DNA of 39,411 nt from an uncultured Bacteroidota bacterium. GTDB taxonomy: Bacteria; Bacteroidota; Bacteroidia; Bacteroidales; FEN-979. A program made the translations under genes and the position numbers. Under the pieces are notes generated by a model, which was given only the letters and a program-made list of their open reading frames with translations, was not told the DNA's origin and did no database searches. Positions 14,310-22,840 of this stretch are shown one piece after another (the first letter of the stretch is position 1; every line of letters starts with the position of its first letter). The stretch covers positions 1 to 39,411 of the forward strand of contig CALCGJ010000121.1 of the NCBI GenBank assembly GCA_937900965.1, given 5' to 3'.

Positions 14310-17198
14310 ATGAATCCCAAAAAATTATTCCTTCTCGATGCCATGGCCCTTATCTACAGAGCCTATTATGCCCTGAATAAGAATCCCAGAATCAACTCAA
14401 AGGGAGTCAATACATCTGCCGTTCTTGGTTTTGCCAATACGCTCTTCGATGTAATCAAAAATGAAAAACCTACACACATTGGCGTCGCTTTTGATACCAT
14501 GGCCCCAACAGTAAGGCATGAAGAGTTTGACTTCTACAAGGCGCACAGAGAAGAGACACCTGAGGATATTGTCTCTTCGATCCCACTTATCCAACGCCTG
14601 ATCACTGCGTTTAACATCCCGATCCTCGCTGTGGATGGATATGAAGCCGACGATGTAATCGGCACCCTCGCCAAACAGGCTGAAAATCATGGCTTCACTA
14701 CCTATATGATGACCTCCGATAAGGACTTCGGTCAGTTGGTCACAGATCATACACTGATGTACAAACCTGCAAAATTCGGGAATAAGGCAGAGATCCTGGG
14801 GGTAAAGGAGGTTTGTGAGAAATTTGGAATTGAAAGGCCTGACCAGGTCAAAGACATGCTCGGCTTATGGGGTGATGCATCCGACAATATCCCTGGTATC
14901 CCCGGTTTTGGAGAGGTTACCGCCAGGAAGCTTATCGCCTCTTATGGAAGCGTTGAAAACCTGATTGCTCAATCTGATTCTATCCCCAATGAGAGGTGGA
15001 AGGAAAAGGTGAAAGAATACGGCCAGCAGGCATTGATGTCAAAGGGTCTGGCTACCATCATCCTGGATGTTCCCATTCCGTTTAAAGAGGAGGCATTGAA
15101 GATGCAGCCTCCGGATACCGAACCTCTGAAAGAGCTTTTAAATGAGCTGGAGTTCCGAACATTCGGACAGCGGTATTTTACCTGGCTGTCAAATCAGTCG
15201 GCAGTGGGCAGTGGGCAGTTGGCAGGAAAGGACGAAGGACGAGGGACGAGGGACGAGGAAAAGGCACAGGGCACAGGGCACAGAGCGCAGAGGGAAGAGG
15301 GAAGAGGGAAGAGGGAAGAGGATCCAGGATCCAGGACCAAGGATCCAGAAACGAGTCTCTTCTCCGATACTGATTTTGCCCCCTTCGCTACCATTGAAAC
15401 AACACCTCATGAATATCTGCTAGCTGACACTCCCGAAAAGCATCAAGAGCTGATTTCATTGCTGAAGAGGGAGAGGTCATTCTGTTTTGATACCGAAACG
15501 ACCGGTCTTGATCCCAACGACTCGGAATTGGTCGGGGTCTCCTTTTCCTGGCATCCACACACTGCATGGTATCTGCCAATGCCCGAGAACTACCATGAAG
15601 CTCAGCTGCTTCTTTCCGGTTTCAAACCGCTATTTGAGGATCCATCCGTTGGCAAGACCGGCCAAAACCTGAAATTTGATATCGCTATCCTGAAATGGTA
15701 TGATATTTCGGTTCAGGGCCCCCTGTTCGATACCATGCTTGCCCACTACCTGATTCAACCGGATATGAGGCATAATATGAACTTTCTTGCCGAGAGCTTC
15801 CTTCAATATTCCCCTGTTCCCATTGAGTCGCTAATTGGAAAGAAAGGGAACAACCAGTTAAGCATGCGAACGGTCGATCTGGATACCATCAAGGAATATG
15901 CTGCCGAAGATGCCGATATCACATGGCAGCTGAAGAGGTTATTCGAGCCGATGCTCGCGGAGACCGGCACCCGTAAACTGTTTGATGAGATAGAGGTCCC
16001 CCTGATCCCGGTGCTGGCTTCCATGGAGGCAGAAGGGGTTAGAATCGACAGTACTGCTCTTGAAAGCTACTCATTGGAGTTGGCTCATGAGATTCAAAAA
16101 GTGGAGCAGGAGATTTATTCTGATGCCGGGGTAGAATTCAATATCTCCTCTCCGAAGCAACTTGGAGAGGTGCTGTTCGATCGGCTGGTGATCATGGAAA
16201 AACCGAAGAAAACCAAAACCAAACAGTACTCCACCGGTGAGGATGTACTTTCAAAGCTGGTCAACAAACACCCGATCATATCGAAAATACTGGAGTACCG
16301 TTCTTTTACTAAACTGAAATCCACATATGTGGATGTTCTGCCAACTCTGGTCAACCCCCGCGATGGTCGAATCCATACCTCCTATAACCAGGCCGTGGCA
16401 GCTACAGGCCGACTCAGTTCCAATAATCCAAATCTTCAGAACATCCCGATCAGGACCGAGCGGGGCCGGGAGATCCGTAAAGCATTTGTTCCCAGGAACG
16501 ATCACTACACCCTTCTCTCGGCCGACTACTCCCAAATAGAGCTTCGGATAATCGCTCACCTCAGCCAGGATCCTACCATGATGAAGGATTTCAGGGAGGG
16601 AAAAGATATCCATACAGCCACCGCTGCGAAAATTTTTGGGGTCCAACCCGATCAGGTGAACCGGGATATGCGCGGAAAAGCCAAAGCTGTGAATTTCGGG
16701 ATTGCTTACGGAATGTCAGCTTTTGGATTGTCAGAGCGATTGAATATACCGCGCCAGGAGGGAGCCGATATAATCAACCAGTATTTTACAGAATATCCCG
16801 GCATCAGAAAGTATATGGATGAAACGATTGATTTTGCCAGGGAGCATGGGTATGTTGAGACAATGATGCACAGACGCCGATACCTCCGCGACATAAACTC
16901 GGGAAATGGCAATGTAAGAGGATTTGCCGAGCGCAATGCCATCAACGCACCGATCCAGGGAACAGCTGCCGACATGATCAAGATTGCCATGATCAACATC
17001 TTCAATGAGTTTGAAAAACGCAAACTCAAGTCGAAAATGATCCTGCAGGTACATGATGAACTTGTGTTCGACACCCTTCTGGAGGAGGTAGAGACCGTTC
17101 AGGCAATCCTTCTCGACAAGATGCCGGCAGCTATTCCGCTTGATGTTCCCGTGGCTATAGACATGAGCACCGGGAGAAACTGGCTGGAAGCACACTAA
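14310..17198 (+). CDS. polA: DNA polymerase I with 5' nuclease and proofreading domains
   Basis: The 962-residue enzyme fills gaps and removes primers in replication and repair. The 5' nuclease domain (about 1-290) has 'LLDAMALIYRAYYAL', 'DGYEADDVIG', 'TSDKDFGQLV' and the helix-hairpin region 'GDASDNIPGIPGFGEVTA'. The 3'-5' exonuclease (about 375-565) keeps the catalytic residues D394 and E396 (FDTETTG), the Asp in 'GQNLKFDIAIL' and the Asp in 'YAAEDADIT', so proofreading should be active. The polymerase domain has motif A D739 (SADYSQIELR), motif B 'RGKAKAVNFGIAYGMS' and motif C H-D916-E (LQVHDELVFD). Residues about 297-347, between the two nuclease domains, are encoded by back-to-back heptamer repeats and are highly charged; this linker insertion is not part of the family. 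Confidence 0.96.
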   Translation: MNPKKLFLLDAMALIYRAYYALNKNPRINSKGVNTSAVLGFANTLFDVIKNEKPTHIGVAFDTMAPTVRHEEFDFYKAHREETPEDIVSSIPLIQRLITAFNIPILAVDGYEADDVIGTLAKQAENHGFTTYMMTSDKDFGQLVTDHTLMYKPAKFGNKAEILGVKEVCEKFGIERPDQVKDMLGLWGDASDNIPGIPGFGEVTARKLIASYGSVENLIAQSDSIPNERWKEKVKEYGQQALMSKGLATIILDVPIPFKEEALKMQPPDTEPLKELLNELEFRTFGQRYFTWLSNQSAVGSGQLAGKDEGRGTRDEEKAQGTGHRAQREEGRGKREEDPGSRTKDPETSLFSDTDFAPFATIETTPHEYLLADTPEKHQELISLLKRERSFCFDTETTGLDPNDSELVGVSFSWHPHTAWYLPMPENYHEAQLLLSGFKPLFEDPSVGKTGQNLKFDIAILKWYDISVQGPLFDTMLAHYLIQPDMRHNMNFLAESFLQYSPVPIESLIGKKGNNQLSMRTVDLDTIKEYAAEDADITWQLKRLFEPMLAETGTRKLFDEIEVPLIPVLASMEAEGVRIDSTALESYSLELAHEIQKVEQEIYSDAGVEFNISSPKQLGEVLFDRLVIMEKPKKTKTKQYSTGEDVLSKLVNKHPIISKILEYRSFTKLKSTYVDVLPTLVNPRDGRIHTSYNQAVAATGRLSSNNPNLQNIPIRTERGREIRKAFVPRNDHYTLLSADYSQIELRIIAHLSQDPTMMKDFREGKDIHTATAAKIFGVQPDQVNRDMRGKAKAVNFGIAYGMSAFGLSERLNIPRQEGADIINQYFTEYPGIRKYMDETIDFAREHGYVETMMHRRRYLRDINSGNGNVRGFAERNAINAPIQGTAADMIKIAMINIFNEFEKRKLKSKMILQVHDELVFDTLLEEVETVQAILLDKMPAAIPLDVPVAIDMSTGRNWLEAH
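15197..15349. repeat. Composite of five heptamer microsatellites inside polA
   Basis: In order: GTGGGCA units (about 15204-15224), GGACGAR units (15230-15257), GCACAGR units (15264-15291), GGGAAGA units (15292-15319), and GATCCAG units (15321-15348). Each runs three to four copies with few changes. The tract keeps the reading frame and encodes the Arg/Glu/Gly-rich polA linker. Confidence 0.9.
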
Positions 17199-17204
17199 AT
17201 CACC

Positions 17205-17244
17205 ACCACACCATGGCACCATTGCACCACTACTCCACTGATCC
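17205..17244. repeat. Octamer array containing the ROK kinase start codon
   Basis: Five 8-bp registers: ACCACACC, ATGGCACC, ATTGCACC, ACTACTCC, ACTGATCC. The second unit provides the ATG, and the next units encode the first ten residues. Confidence 0.75.
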
Positions 17245-18334
17245 TCGTACCGTACTCACCCTGGATGCCGGGGGAACCAACTTCATTTTCTCTGCCATCC
17301 GGGCAAACCAGGAGATCGTTACACCTGTCATTGTTAAGGCGACGGGAAAAACCCTTGAAATCATACTGAAAAATATCATCCGGGGATTTGAGGAGGTGAA
17401 ATCAATGCTGAAGGAAGAACCTGTAGCCATCAGCTTTGCATTCCCGGGCCCGGCCGACTATATTAACGGGATCATCGGCGATTTGCAGAACCTGCCGCTA
17501 TTCAGCGGAGGAGTGGCTTTGGGTCCAATGCTTGAGGAGCATTTTCAGATCCCGGTGTTCATCAACAACGACGGGGACCTGTTTGCCTATGGTGAAGCAA
17601 TTGCCGGACTGCTACCGGAGATAAACAAAAAACTGGAAGAATCCGGAAATCCGAAACGGTATCAAAACCTGTTCGGTGTGACATTTGGGACTGGTTTTGG
17701 CGGGGGGATTATCTCAAACGGAAAACTTTTCATCGGCGATAACTCAGCAGCAGGTGAGATCAACAGGGTGAGAAACCGTGTATTCAAAAACTTTGATGCT
17801 GAAGAGAGTGTCAGTATCCGTGGTATCCAGAGGGAGTATGCCAACTATGCCGGAATCAATATCCGGAGTTGTCCAGACCCAAAAGAGATCTTTGAAATCG
17901 GGAATGGGAGCCGGAGGGGAAACCAGGAGGCAGCCCAGGCTGCTTACCATTCTTTTGGCGTGGCAGCCGGAGATGCACTGGCGAATGCTATTACGCTGGT
18001 GGATGGGTTGGTTGTAATCGGTGGAGGTCTCGCTGGTGCTTATCCGCTTTTCATGGCTGCACTTGTTGAAGAGATGAATCAGCCATTCAACACAATGGCT
18101 GGAGAACTGCTTGAGAGAATGGAGGTGAAAGCCTATAATCTCTCAGATCCGGAACAACAGAAACAATTTTTTGAACCTGACCAGCTTGAAATTCATGTCC
18201 CGTTTACAGAAAAAACCGTTTCATATAGTCCGTGGAAAAAGATCGGAGTCGGAATATCCTCCCTTGGAACTTCCATGGCTGTATCACTGGGAGCGTATGC
18301 ATTCGCCTTGCACTCAATTGATAATGATTATTAA
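17213..18334 (+). CDS. ROK-family sugar kinase/glucokinase-like protein without the zinc motif
   Basis: The 373-residue cytoplasmic protein has the actin-like ATPase fold: phosphate-binding D18AGGTN near the N-terminus, 'AFPGPADY', the catalytic 'NNDGDLFAYGEA' (the Asp is the base), 'FGVTFGTGFGGGIISNGKL' and the adenosine motif 'VDGLVVIGGGLAGAYP'. It would phosphorylate a hexose or amino sugar with ATP. The Cys-x-Cys-Gly-x2-Gly-Cys zinc motif and preceding His of many ROK proteins are missing; the region reads 'AAGEINRVRNRVFKNFDAEES'. It starts 14 nt after polA and may be co-transcribed. Its first residues come from an octamer repeat, so the true family N-terminus begins near residue 12. Substrate cannot be assigned. 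Confidence 0.85.
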   Translation: MAPLHHYSTDPRTVLTLDAGGTNFIFSAIRANQEIVTPVIVKATGKTLEIILKNIIRGFEEVKSMLKEEPVAISFAFPGPADYINGIIGDLQNLPLFSGGVALGPMLEEHFQIPVFINNDGDLFAYGEAIAGLLPEINKKLEESGNPKRYQNLFGVTFGTGFGGGIISNGKLFIGDNSAAGEINRVRNRVFKNFDAEESVSIRGIQREYANYAGINIRSCPDPKEIFEIGNGSRRGNQEAAQAAYHSFGVAAGDALANAITLVDGLVVIGGGLAGAYPLFMAALVEEMNQPFNTMAGELLERMEVKAYNLSDPEQQKQFFEPDQLEIHVPFTEKTVSYSPWKKIGVGISSLGTSMAVSLGAYAFALHSIDNDY

Positions 18335-18372
18335 TTAACCAGTTGAGATATGCTTATAACCACTTTTTTGCA

Positions 18373-18380
18373 TATTTTTG
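18373..18380 (+). promoter_or_regulatory. -7 box upstream of the first Omp28-like gene
   Basis: TATTTTTG matches TAnnTTTG and lies 37 nt before the ATG at 18418. Upstream bases are AT-rich; a TTG at 18343 is slightly too distant to be sure. Confidence 0.5.
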
Positions 18381-18417
18381 CATTTCATTCGTAACCAAGA
18401 AACTAAAATCCAACCTT

Positions 18418-19677
18418 ATGAAAAAAGCAATACTTTCTGCAGTTCTTTTACTGGCAATGACAGCCGTTATTGCTCAGACCGTCCCTAGAGAGATGGTTGC
18501 TCTCGAAATCGGAACCGGAACCTGGTGCACATACTGCCCGGGGGCCTCTATGGGCGCCGATGATTTACTTGCAGCAGGGTGCCTGGTTGCCGTTGTTGAA
18601 AACCACAACGGAGATCAGTTCGCCAATTCCTATTCCAACGCAAGGAATACTTACTATAATATCACCGGTTATCCAACAGCCGTGTTCGACGGTTCAACGC
18701 CAGTTGTTGGAGGGAGTCACTCCGTTAGTATGTATAGCTCTTACCTGCCAAAATACAACCAGCGTATCAACATCCCGGCAAAAGCAGCGATGACAATGGA
18801 TGTCTCCAATACAGGCCTGGATTATACAGTGGTGATCACGCTGGAAAAAATTGGGTCTGTCCCCCCGGGGTCCCTCAAACTTCAGTTTAACGTCACCCAA
18901 TCCCACATCCAGTTTAACTGGCAGGGACAGACTCATCTGAATTTTGTAAACAGGCTCATGGTTCCCGGTGCTGCAGGCACAGCTATTGATTTTTCAGGCG
19001 GAAACATTCAAACTGTAACACTGACATTCTCGATGGATCCAGCATGGCCGCTGGAAGATTGCGAGTTCGTTGCCTTCCTGCAGAGTGACCTCTACAAAGA
19101 GATCTATCAAACTATCAAACGTGCTGTAATTGACCTGGAAGTTGCTTTTGATGCCTCTGCCACACAAATCGAAAAAAATACCCCGGTCACCTTTACAAAC
19201 GGAACATCCGGTGGCTATATCGGTGTTCCCGAAACCTATGAGTGGTTATTCCCTGGAGCTGATCCTGCAACCAGCACGGATGCCAGTCCAACAGTTACTT
19301 ACACCGAGGTGGGTACATTTGACGTAACTCTCATTGTGAACCGTGGAGGACAGATTGACACGCTGGTAAAGCAGGATCTTATTACGGTAGATGCTCCTGT
19401 CTTTATCTTCCCTGATTCTGAAAAAACCGTTAGTGCGTCCATTTACCCCAATCCCAGTAACGGGCATTTTATTCTTGAGCTGAATACTACCCAACAAACA
19501 AACATCAACCTTCAGATCGTAAATTCACTCGGTTCATTGGTTTATGAAGAGACAGGGATTCAGGTGAACAGAAAACTTATGAAGGAATTTAACCTGAACC
19601 TCAGTGATGGAGTATATTTCATTGTAATTCATACCGGAAGTGAAAAATCCTTACAGAAACTGTTAATAACCCGTTAA
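18418..19677 (+). CDS. Omp28-like secreted protein 1 with WCxxC site, PKD domain and T9SS sorting domain
   Basis: The 419-residue protein has a signal peptide ending at A19|Q20, an Omp28-related region with a thioredoxin-like motif W36-C37-T-Y-C40-P, and 'AVVENHNGDQFANSYSNARN' and 'GYPTAVFDG', which fit a thioredoxin fold (cis-Pro after Tyr/Phe). A PKD-like beta domain follows (about 250-325: 'YEWLFPGADPATSTDASPTVTYTEVGTFDVTL'), and a type A T9SS C-terminal domain ends the protein ('SIYPNPSNGHFILEL ... LLITR'). It is exported across both membranes and probably attached to the surface. The function of the family is not settled; thiol-disulfide exchange or adhesion are possible. It is first of three tandem paralogues, 30 nt before the next. 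Confidence 0.9.
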   Translation: MKKAILSAVLLLAMTAVIAQTVPREMVALEIGTGTWCTYCPGASMGADDLLAAGCLVAVVENHNGDQFANSYSNARNTYYNITGYPTAVFDGSTPVVGGSHSVSMYSSYLPKYNQRINIPAKAAMTMDVSNTGLDYTVVITLEKIGSVPPGSLKLQFNVTQSHIQFNWQGQTHLNFVNRLMVPGAAGTAIDFSGGNIQTVTLTFSMDPAWPLEDCEFVAFLQSDLYKEIYQTIKRAVIDLEVAFDASATQIEKNTPVTFTNGTSGGYIGVPETYEWLFPGADPATSTDASPTVTYTEVGTFDVTLIVNRGGQIDTLVKQDLITVDAPVFIFPDSEKTVSASIYPNPSNGHFILELNTTQQTNINLQIVNSLGSLVYEETGIQVNRKLMKEFNLNLSDGVYFIVIHTGSEKSLQKLLITR

Positions 19678-19707
19678 TCTAAATACTAGAACCAAAAATT
19701 TCAAGCT

Positions 19708-21003
19708 ATGAAAAAATTTATACTATCATTTACACTTCTTCTGGCAATAACAGTAGTTATTGGACAGAATGTTCCAAGGGAGATGGTCGCCCTGGAGATC
19801 GGAACAGGAACCTGGTGCCAGTACTGTCCTGGTTCAGCTATGGGAGCTGATGACCTTCTTGCAAACGGAAAGCATGTTGCCGTTATTGAGAACCACAATG
19901 GAGATGTATTTGCCAATGCCTATTCAAATGCCAGAAATACTATGTGGTCGATCCCAGGTTATCCGACTGCCACGTTTGACGGGAAAGAGGCTACAGTTGG
20001 TGGTAGCCAAACACAATCCATGTATTATAATTACCTTGGTAAGTACAATGCAACTATTAACATCCCATCCCCTGTTGCTATGACAATGGAGGTAGAAGAG
20101 ACAGATGGCGATTTTACAGTGACTGTTCAGATGACCAAAGTCGGAACAATCGCAGCTTCCAATATTGCCCTCTACTTCTTTGTTACCCAGTCACATATCC
20201 AATACAACTGGCAGGGACAAGATCATCTGAACTTTGTAAACCAGTTGATGATCCCAGATCAGAATGGGACTCCTGTTGATTTTACCGGTGGGGATATTCA
20301 GACAGTTGTACTGAACTTCACATTAGATGCGTCCTTTCCTCCGGAAGATTGCGAATTTATTGCTATTCTTCAGAATAAAACTCCGGGACAAGGCGTAATC
20401 CCCGGAACCTATCCCGTTCCCCGATGGGAAGTTTTTCAAGCTATTAAAAAAGCTGTCGTAGACCTGGAAATCGATTTTGCGGCTGACGCCACACAAGTGC
20501 CTAAGTACACACAGGTGACATTCACCAAAAATACTGTCGGTGGATATATCGGTGTTCCCGAAACCTTTCTTTGGTTATTCCCGGGGGCACAACCAGCGAC
20601 TTCCACTGAGGAAAATCCAACTGTCTTCTATAAGGAAGTCGGAGTATTTGATGTTACGCTCATTGTAGATCGGGGTGGCCAGATCGATACCCTTGTAAAA
20701 ACAGACTTCATACAAGTGGATCCAGGGGTAGGGATCGATGATCAGACCGGAAGTATCATTGCCTCCGTTTATCCCAATCCGAATAATGGTCAGTTTATGC
20801 TTGAACTGAATGCCCCTGGGACTTCGAACCTGGATATACAGATCGTTAATAACCTTGGATCTGTTGTTTATGAAAAGGCCGGGATCCGGGTAAATGGAAA
20901 ACTTCAGAAGACTTTTACTGTTGACCTGAGCGATGGAATTTATTTCCTGGTCGTTCGGTCCGGTTCTGAAAAAACCATACAAAAACTATTCATAACGCGG
21001 TAA
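19708..21003 (+). CDS. Omp28-like secreted protein 2 with WCxxC site, PKD domain and T9SS sorting domain
   Basis: The 431-residue closest paralogue of the preceding gene. The signal peptide ends VVIG|Q20; the active-site-like motif is W36-C37-Q-Y-C40-P. It differs mainly by an extra segment near residue 225-242 (KTPGQGVIPGTYPVPRWE) where protein 1 is shorter. The PKD-like region and the C-terminal sorting domain ('SVYPNPNNGQFMLEL ... LFITR') are conserved. There is no promoter or terminator in the 30-nt gap before it, so it is likely read from the same message as protein 1; a strong terminator follows. The close similarity at DNA level points to a recent tandem duplication. Confidence 0.9.
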   Translation: MKKFILSFTLLLAITVVIGQNVPREMVALEIGTGTWCQYCPGSAMGADDLLANGKHVAVIENHNGDVFANAYSNARNTMWSIPGYPTATFDGKEATVGGSQTQSMYYNYLGKYNATINIPSPVAMTMEVEETDGDFTVTVQMTKVGTIAASNIALYFFVTQSHIQYNWQGQDHLNFVNQLMIPDQNGTPVDFTGGDIQTVVLNFTLDASFPPEDCEFIAILQNKTPGQGVIPGTYPVPRWEVFQAIKKAVVDLEIDFAADATQVPKYTQVTFTKNTVGGYIGVPETFLWLFPGAQPATSTEENPTVFYKEVGVFDVTLIVDRGGQIDTLVKTDFIQVDPGVGIDDQTGSIIASVYPNPNNGQFMLELNAPGTSNLDIQIVNNLGSVVYEKAGIRVNGKLQKTFTVDLSDGIYFLVVRSGSEKTIQKLFITR

Positions 21004-21025
21004 TCAATCCGTTCAACTTATTCAA

Positions 21026-21062
21026 AAAGAGGGTGTCCTGTTGATGACATCCTCTTTTTTTT
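21026..21062 (+). terminator. Intrinsic terminator ending the Omp28-1/Omp28-2 unit
   Basis: AAAGAGGGTGTC (21026-21037) pairs with GACATCCTCTTT (21046-21057) with one G-U pair, an 8-nt loop and a T8 tract. Confidence 0.88.
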
Positions 21063-21094
21063 CATTTTTCCGCCGGGGTTAATATGTTTTAATT

Positions 21095-21102
21095 TATATT
21101 TG
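21095..21102 (+). promoter_or_regulatory. -7 box of the third Omp28-like gene
   Basis: TATATTTG is an exact TAnnTTTG match 43 nt before the ATG, just after the terminator of the previous unit, so the third copy is a separate transcription unit. Confidence 0.6.
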
Positions 21103-21145
21103 TGTTGCCAAAAAAGAGAACATAAAAAACCAAAAACCTAAACCT

Positions 21146-22429
21146 ATGAAAAAAGTTCTACTATTAGTTGCTCTCATCATGATAAGCATTACCATGGTAA
21201 TGGCACAAGGTGTCGTACGCGACATGGTCCTTCTTGAGGATGGAACCGGAACCTGGTGCGTATTTTGTCCGGGCGCAGCCCTGGCATGTGAAGACCTTCT
21301 GGAAGCGGGAGCCCCGATAGCCGTTGTCGCCAACCATAACGGAGATGCTTATGCCAACCAGTATTCCAATGCCCGGAATTCAATGTATCAAATCAGCGGC
21401 TTTCCGACTTCTGTTTTTGACGGCTATGAAAAATATATCGGAGGAAGTGCAACCGGTTCTATCGCTGCCCAGTACCTGCCATATGTCCAGTCGCATATGG
21501 TTGAAATCTGCCCTGTTGATCTTGATATAGAGTTCGAGGGTACCAACCAGGATTACTCAGCTACTGTTACCCTTACAAAAGTCGGAGACATCACTGCCAC
21601 TGATATGCGGTTGATGTTTTTTGTCACAGAATCCAATATTCCGAAAGTCTGGTTTATCATGACAGAACTTGACCATGTAAACCGACTTATGGTTCCGGAT
21701 CAGCAAGGAACAGCTGTCAGTTTTACCAGCGGGGATGTACAAACTGTGGAACTCAACTTCACACTGGATCCATCATGGGTTGTTGAAAATTGTGAATTCG
21801 TCGTATGCCTGCAAAACGTAGATGCGGGTCAGCCAGGTGGCACCTGGGTTAAGTCTGTTATGAACAGCATGAAACGCGGTGCCATTGACCTGACTGCCGA
21901 TTTCGAAGGAGATGTTACCAGTATCGAAGTTGGAGATCCTGTCAACTTTACCAGCGAAGAGAGTGGTGGATATCTGGGAAATGTTCCGGTAACCTACCAT
22001 TGGGAGTTCCCGGGTGCAACTCCTGATACCTCCAACGAGGAGAATCCAACAGTAACCTATACCGAGTCGGGAACCCATGATGTAACCCTTACAGTGAATA
22101 AAGGGGGTCAGATCCTGGATGTCCTGAAACCAGGTTATATCTATGTCGCACCGGGTGTTGGCATTTCCGATCCTTCTGCTGTTTCGGCTGTGAACTGTTA
22201 CCCAAATCCAAGCAATGGAAAATTCCGTGTGGAAATTTACATGAACGAACCTGCCGTGGTTGACCTCGAACTAGTGAATACCACGAATACAGTGGTATAT
22301 GCAGAAAAAGGCATTTCTGTTCATGAACAGATCCTTCGGAACCTCGATCTGAATCTTGCCTGCGGCGTATACTTCCTCATCGTCCGCGATGGTGAGCGGA
22401 AACAGGTAAGGAAGCTGGTTGTTTTGTAA
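21146..22429 (+). CDS. Omp28-like secreted protein 3 with WCxxC site, PKD domain and T9SS sorting domain
   Basis: The 427-residue third paralogue, more diverged than the first two. Signal peptide cut at A20|Q21. The motif is W37-C38-V-F-C41-P with an additional Cys eight residues on (ALACEDLL). 'AVVANHNGDAYANQYSNARN' and 'GFPTSVFDG' keep the thioredoxin-like core. A PKD-like domain ('YHWEFPGATPDTSNEENPTVTYTESGTHDVTLTV') and a type A sorting domain ('NCYPNPSNGKFRVEI ... VRKLVVL') follow. It has its own promoter and terminator, so its expression can differ from that of copies 1 and 2. Confidence 0.9.
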   Translation: MKKVLLLVALIMISITMVMAQGVVRDMVLLEDGTGTWCVFCPGAALACEDLLEAGAPIAVVANHNGDAYANQYSNARNSMYQISGFPTSVFDGYEKYIGGSATGSIAAQYLPYVQSHMVEICPVDLDIEFEGTNQDYSATVTLTKVGDITATDMRLMFFVTESNIPKVWFIMTELDHVNRLMVPDQQGTAVSFTSGDVQTVELNFTLDPSWVVENCEFVVCLQNVDAGQPGGTWVKSVMNSMKRGAIDLTADFEGDVTSIEVGDPVNFTSEESGGYLGNVPVTYHWEFPGATPDTSNEENPTVTYTESGTHDVTLTVNKGGQILDVLKPGYIYVAPGVGISDPSAVSAVNCYPNPSNGKFRVEIYMNEPAVVDLELVNTTNTVVYAEKGISVHEQILRNLDLNLACGVYFLIVRDGERKQVRKLVVL

Positions 22430-22451
22430 ACCAGGAAACCAGAAAAACCTC

Positions 22452-22488
22452 CAGAGGCTGTCAGAATACAAAGACAGCCTCTGTTTTT
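22452..22488 (+). terminator. Strong intrinsic terminator after Omp28-3
   Basis: CAGAGGCTGTC (22452-22462) and GACAGCCTCTG (22473-22483) form a perfect 11-bp stem with a 10-nt loop and TTTTT tail. Confidence 0.93.
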
Positions 22489-22790
22489 ATTAAAAAACAG
22501 ACAAACTCAAGGCAACCAGACGCTTCCCCGGTAGTATCCCTTGTTATTCCTCCGGGTCAGGCAGCCACTTCAATTGAGATGTTCAAACAATGCTGAATGA
22601 GGTAAACATGGGAAAATCCTTTATTCGTCACGTTGGTCATGCCAATGTGACGTATGTAGCACGTCTCAATAACTGGGATTGTTTTCGGAGATCCGGCCAT
22701 GGAAATCTGGACTGATAACCCTACCTTTGGTGTACCAGAAGCGCAAACTGAAACACATTGTTAACAAATAAACATCCCGATTTTTTTTGT
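22489..22790. other. 300-bp gap without a recognisable gene; contains one strong hairpin
   Basis: The only structure seen is CGTCACGTTGG (22626-22636) facing CCAATGTGACG (22642-22652), a stem with one mismatch and a 5-nt loop. A 41-codon frame (22590-22715) crosses the hairpin, but it has no recognised homology or ribosome site. The gap is longer than any other in this island and could hold a small RNA or the remnant of an element. Confidence 0.4.
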
Positions 22791-22798
22791 TACTTTTG
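22791..22798 (+). promoter_or_regulatory. -7 box of the C25 peptidase gene
   Basis: TACTTTTG matches TAnnTTTG, 42 nt before the ATG, preceded by a T8 tract. The leader that follows contains ACCAAAA motifs like those in front of the other secreted-protein genes. Confidence 0.6.
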
Positions 22799-22840
22799 TA
22801 ATCTACCAAAAACCAATAAGAAACCAACTTAACCAAAATC

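Noticed and set aside
15197-15349. Intein or domain insertion in polA
   Set aside because: The segment is low-complexity, about 50 residues, and made of heptamer DNA repeats; no splicing motifs.
22590-22715. Small protein gene of 41 codons
   Set aside because: No ribosome site, no recognised family, and it spans a hairpin; kept only as a point to check.
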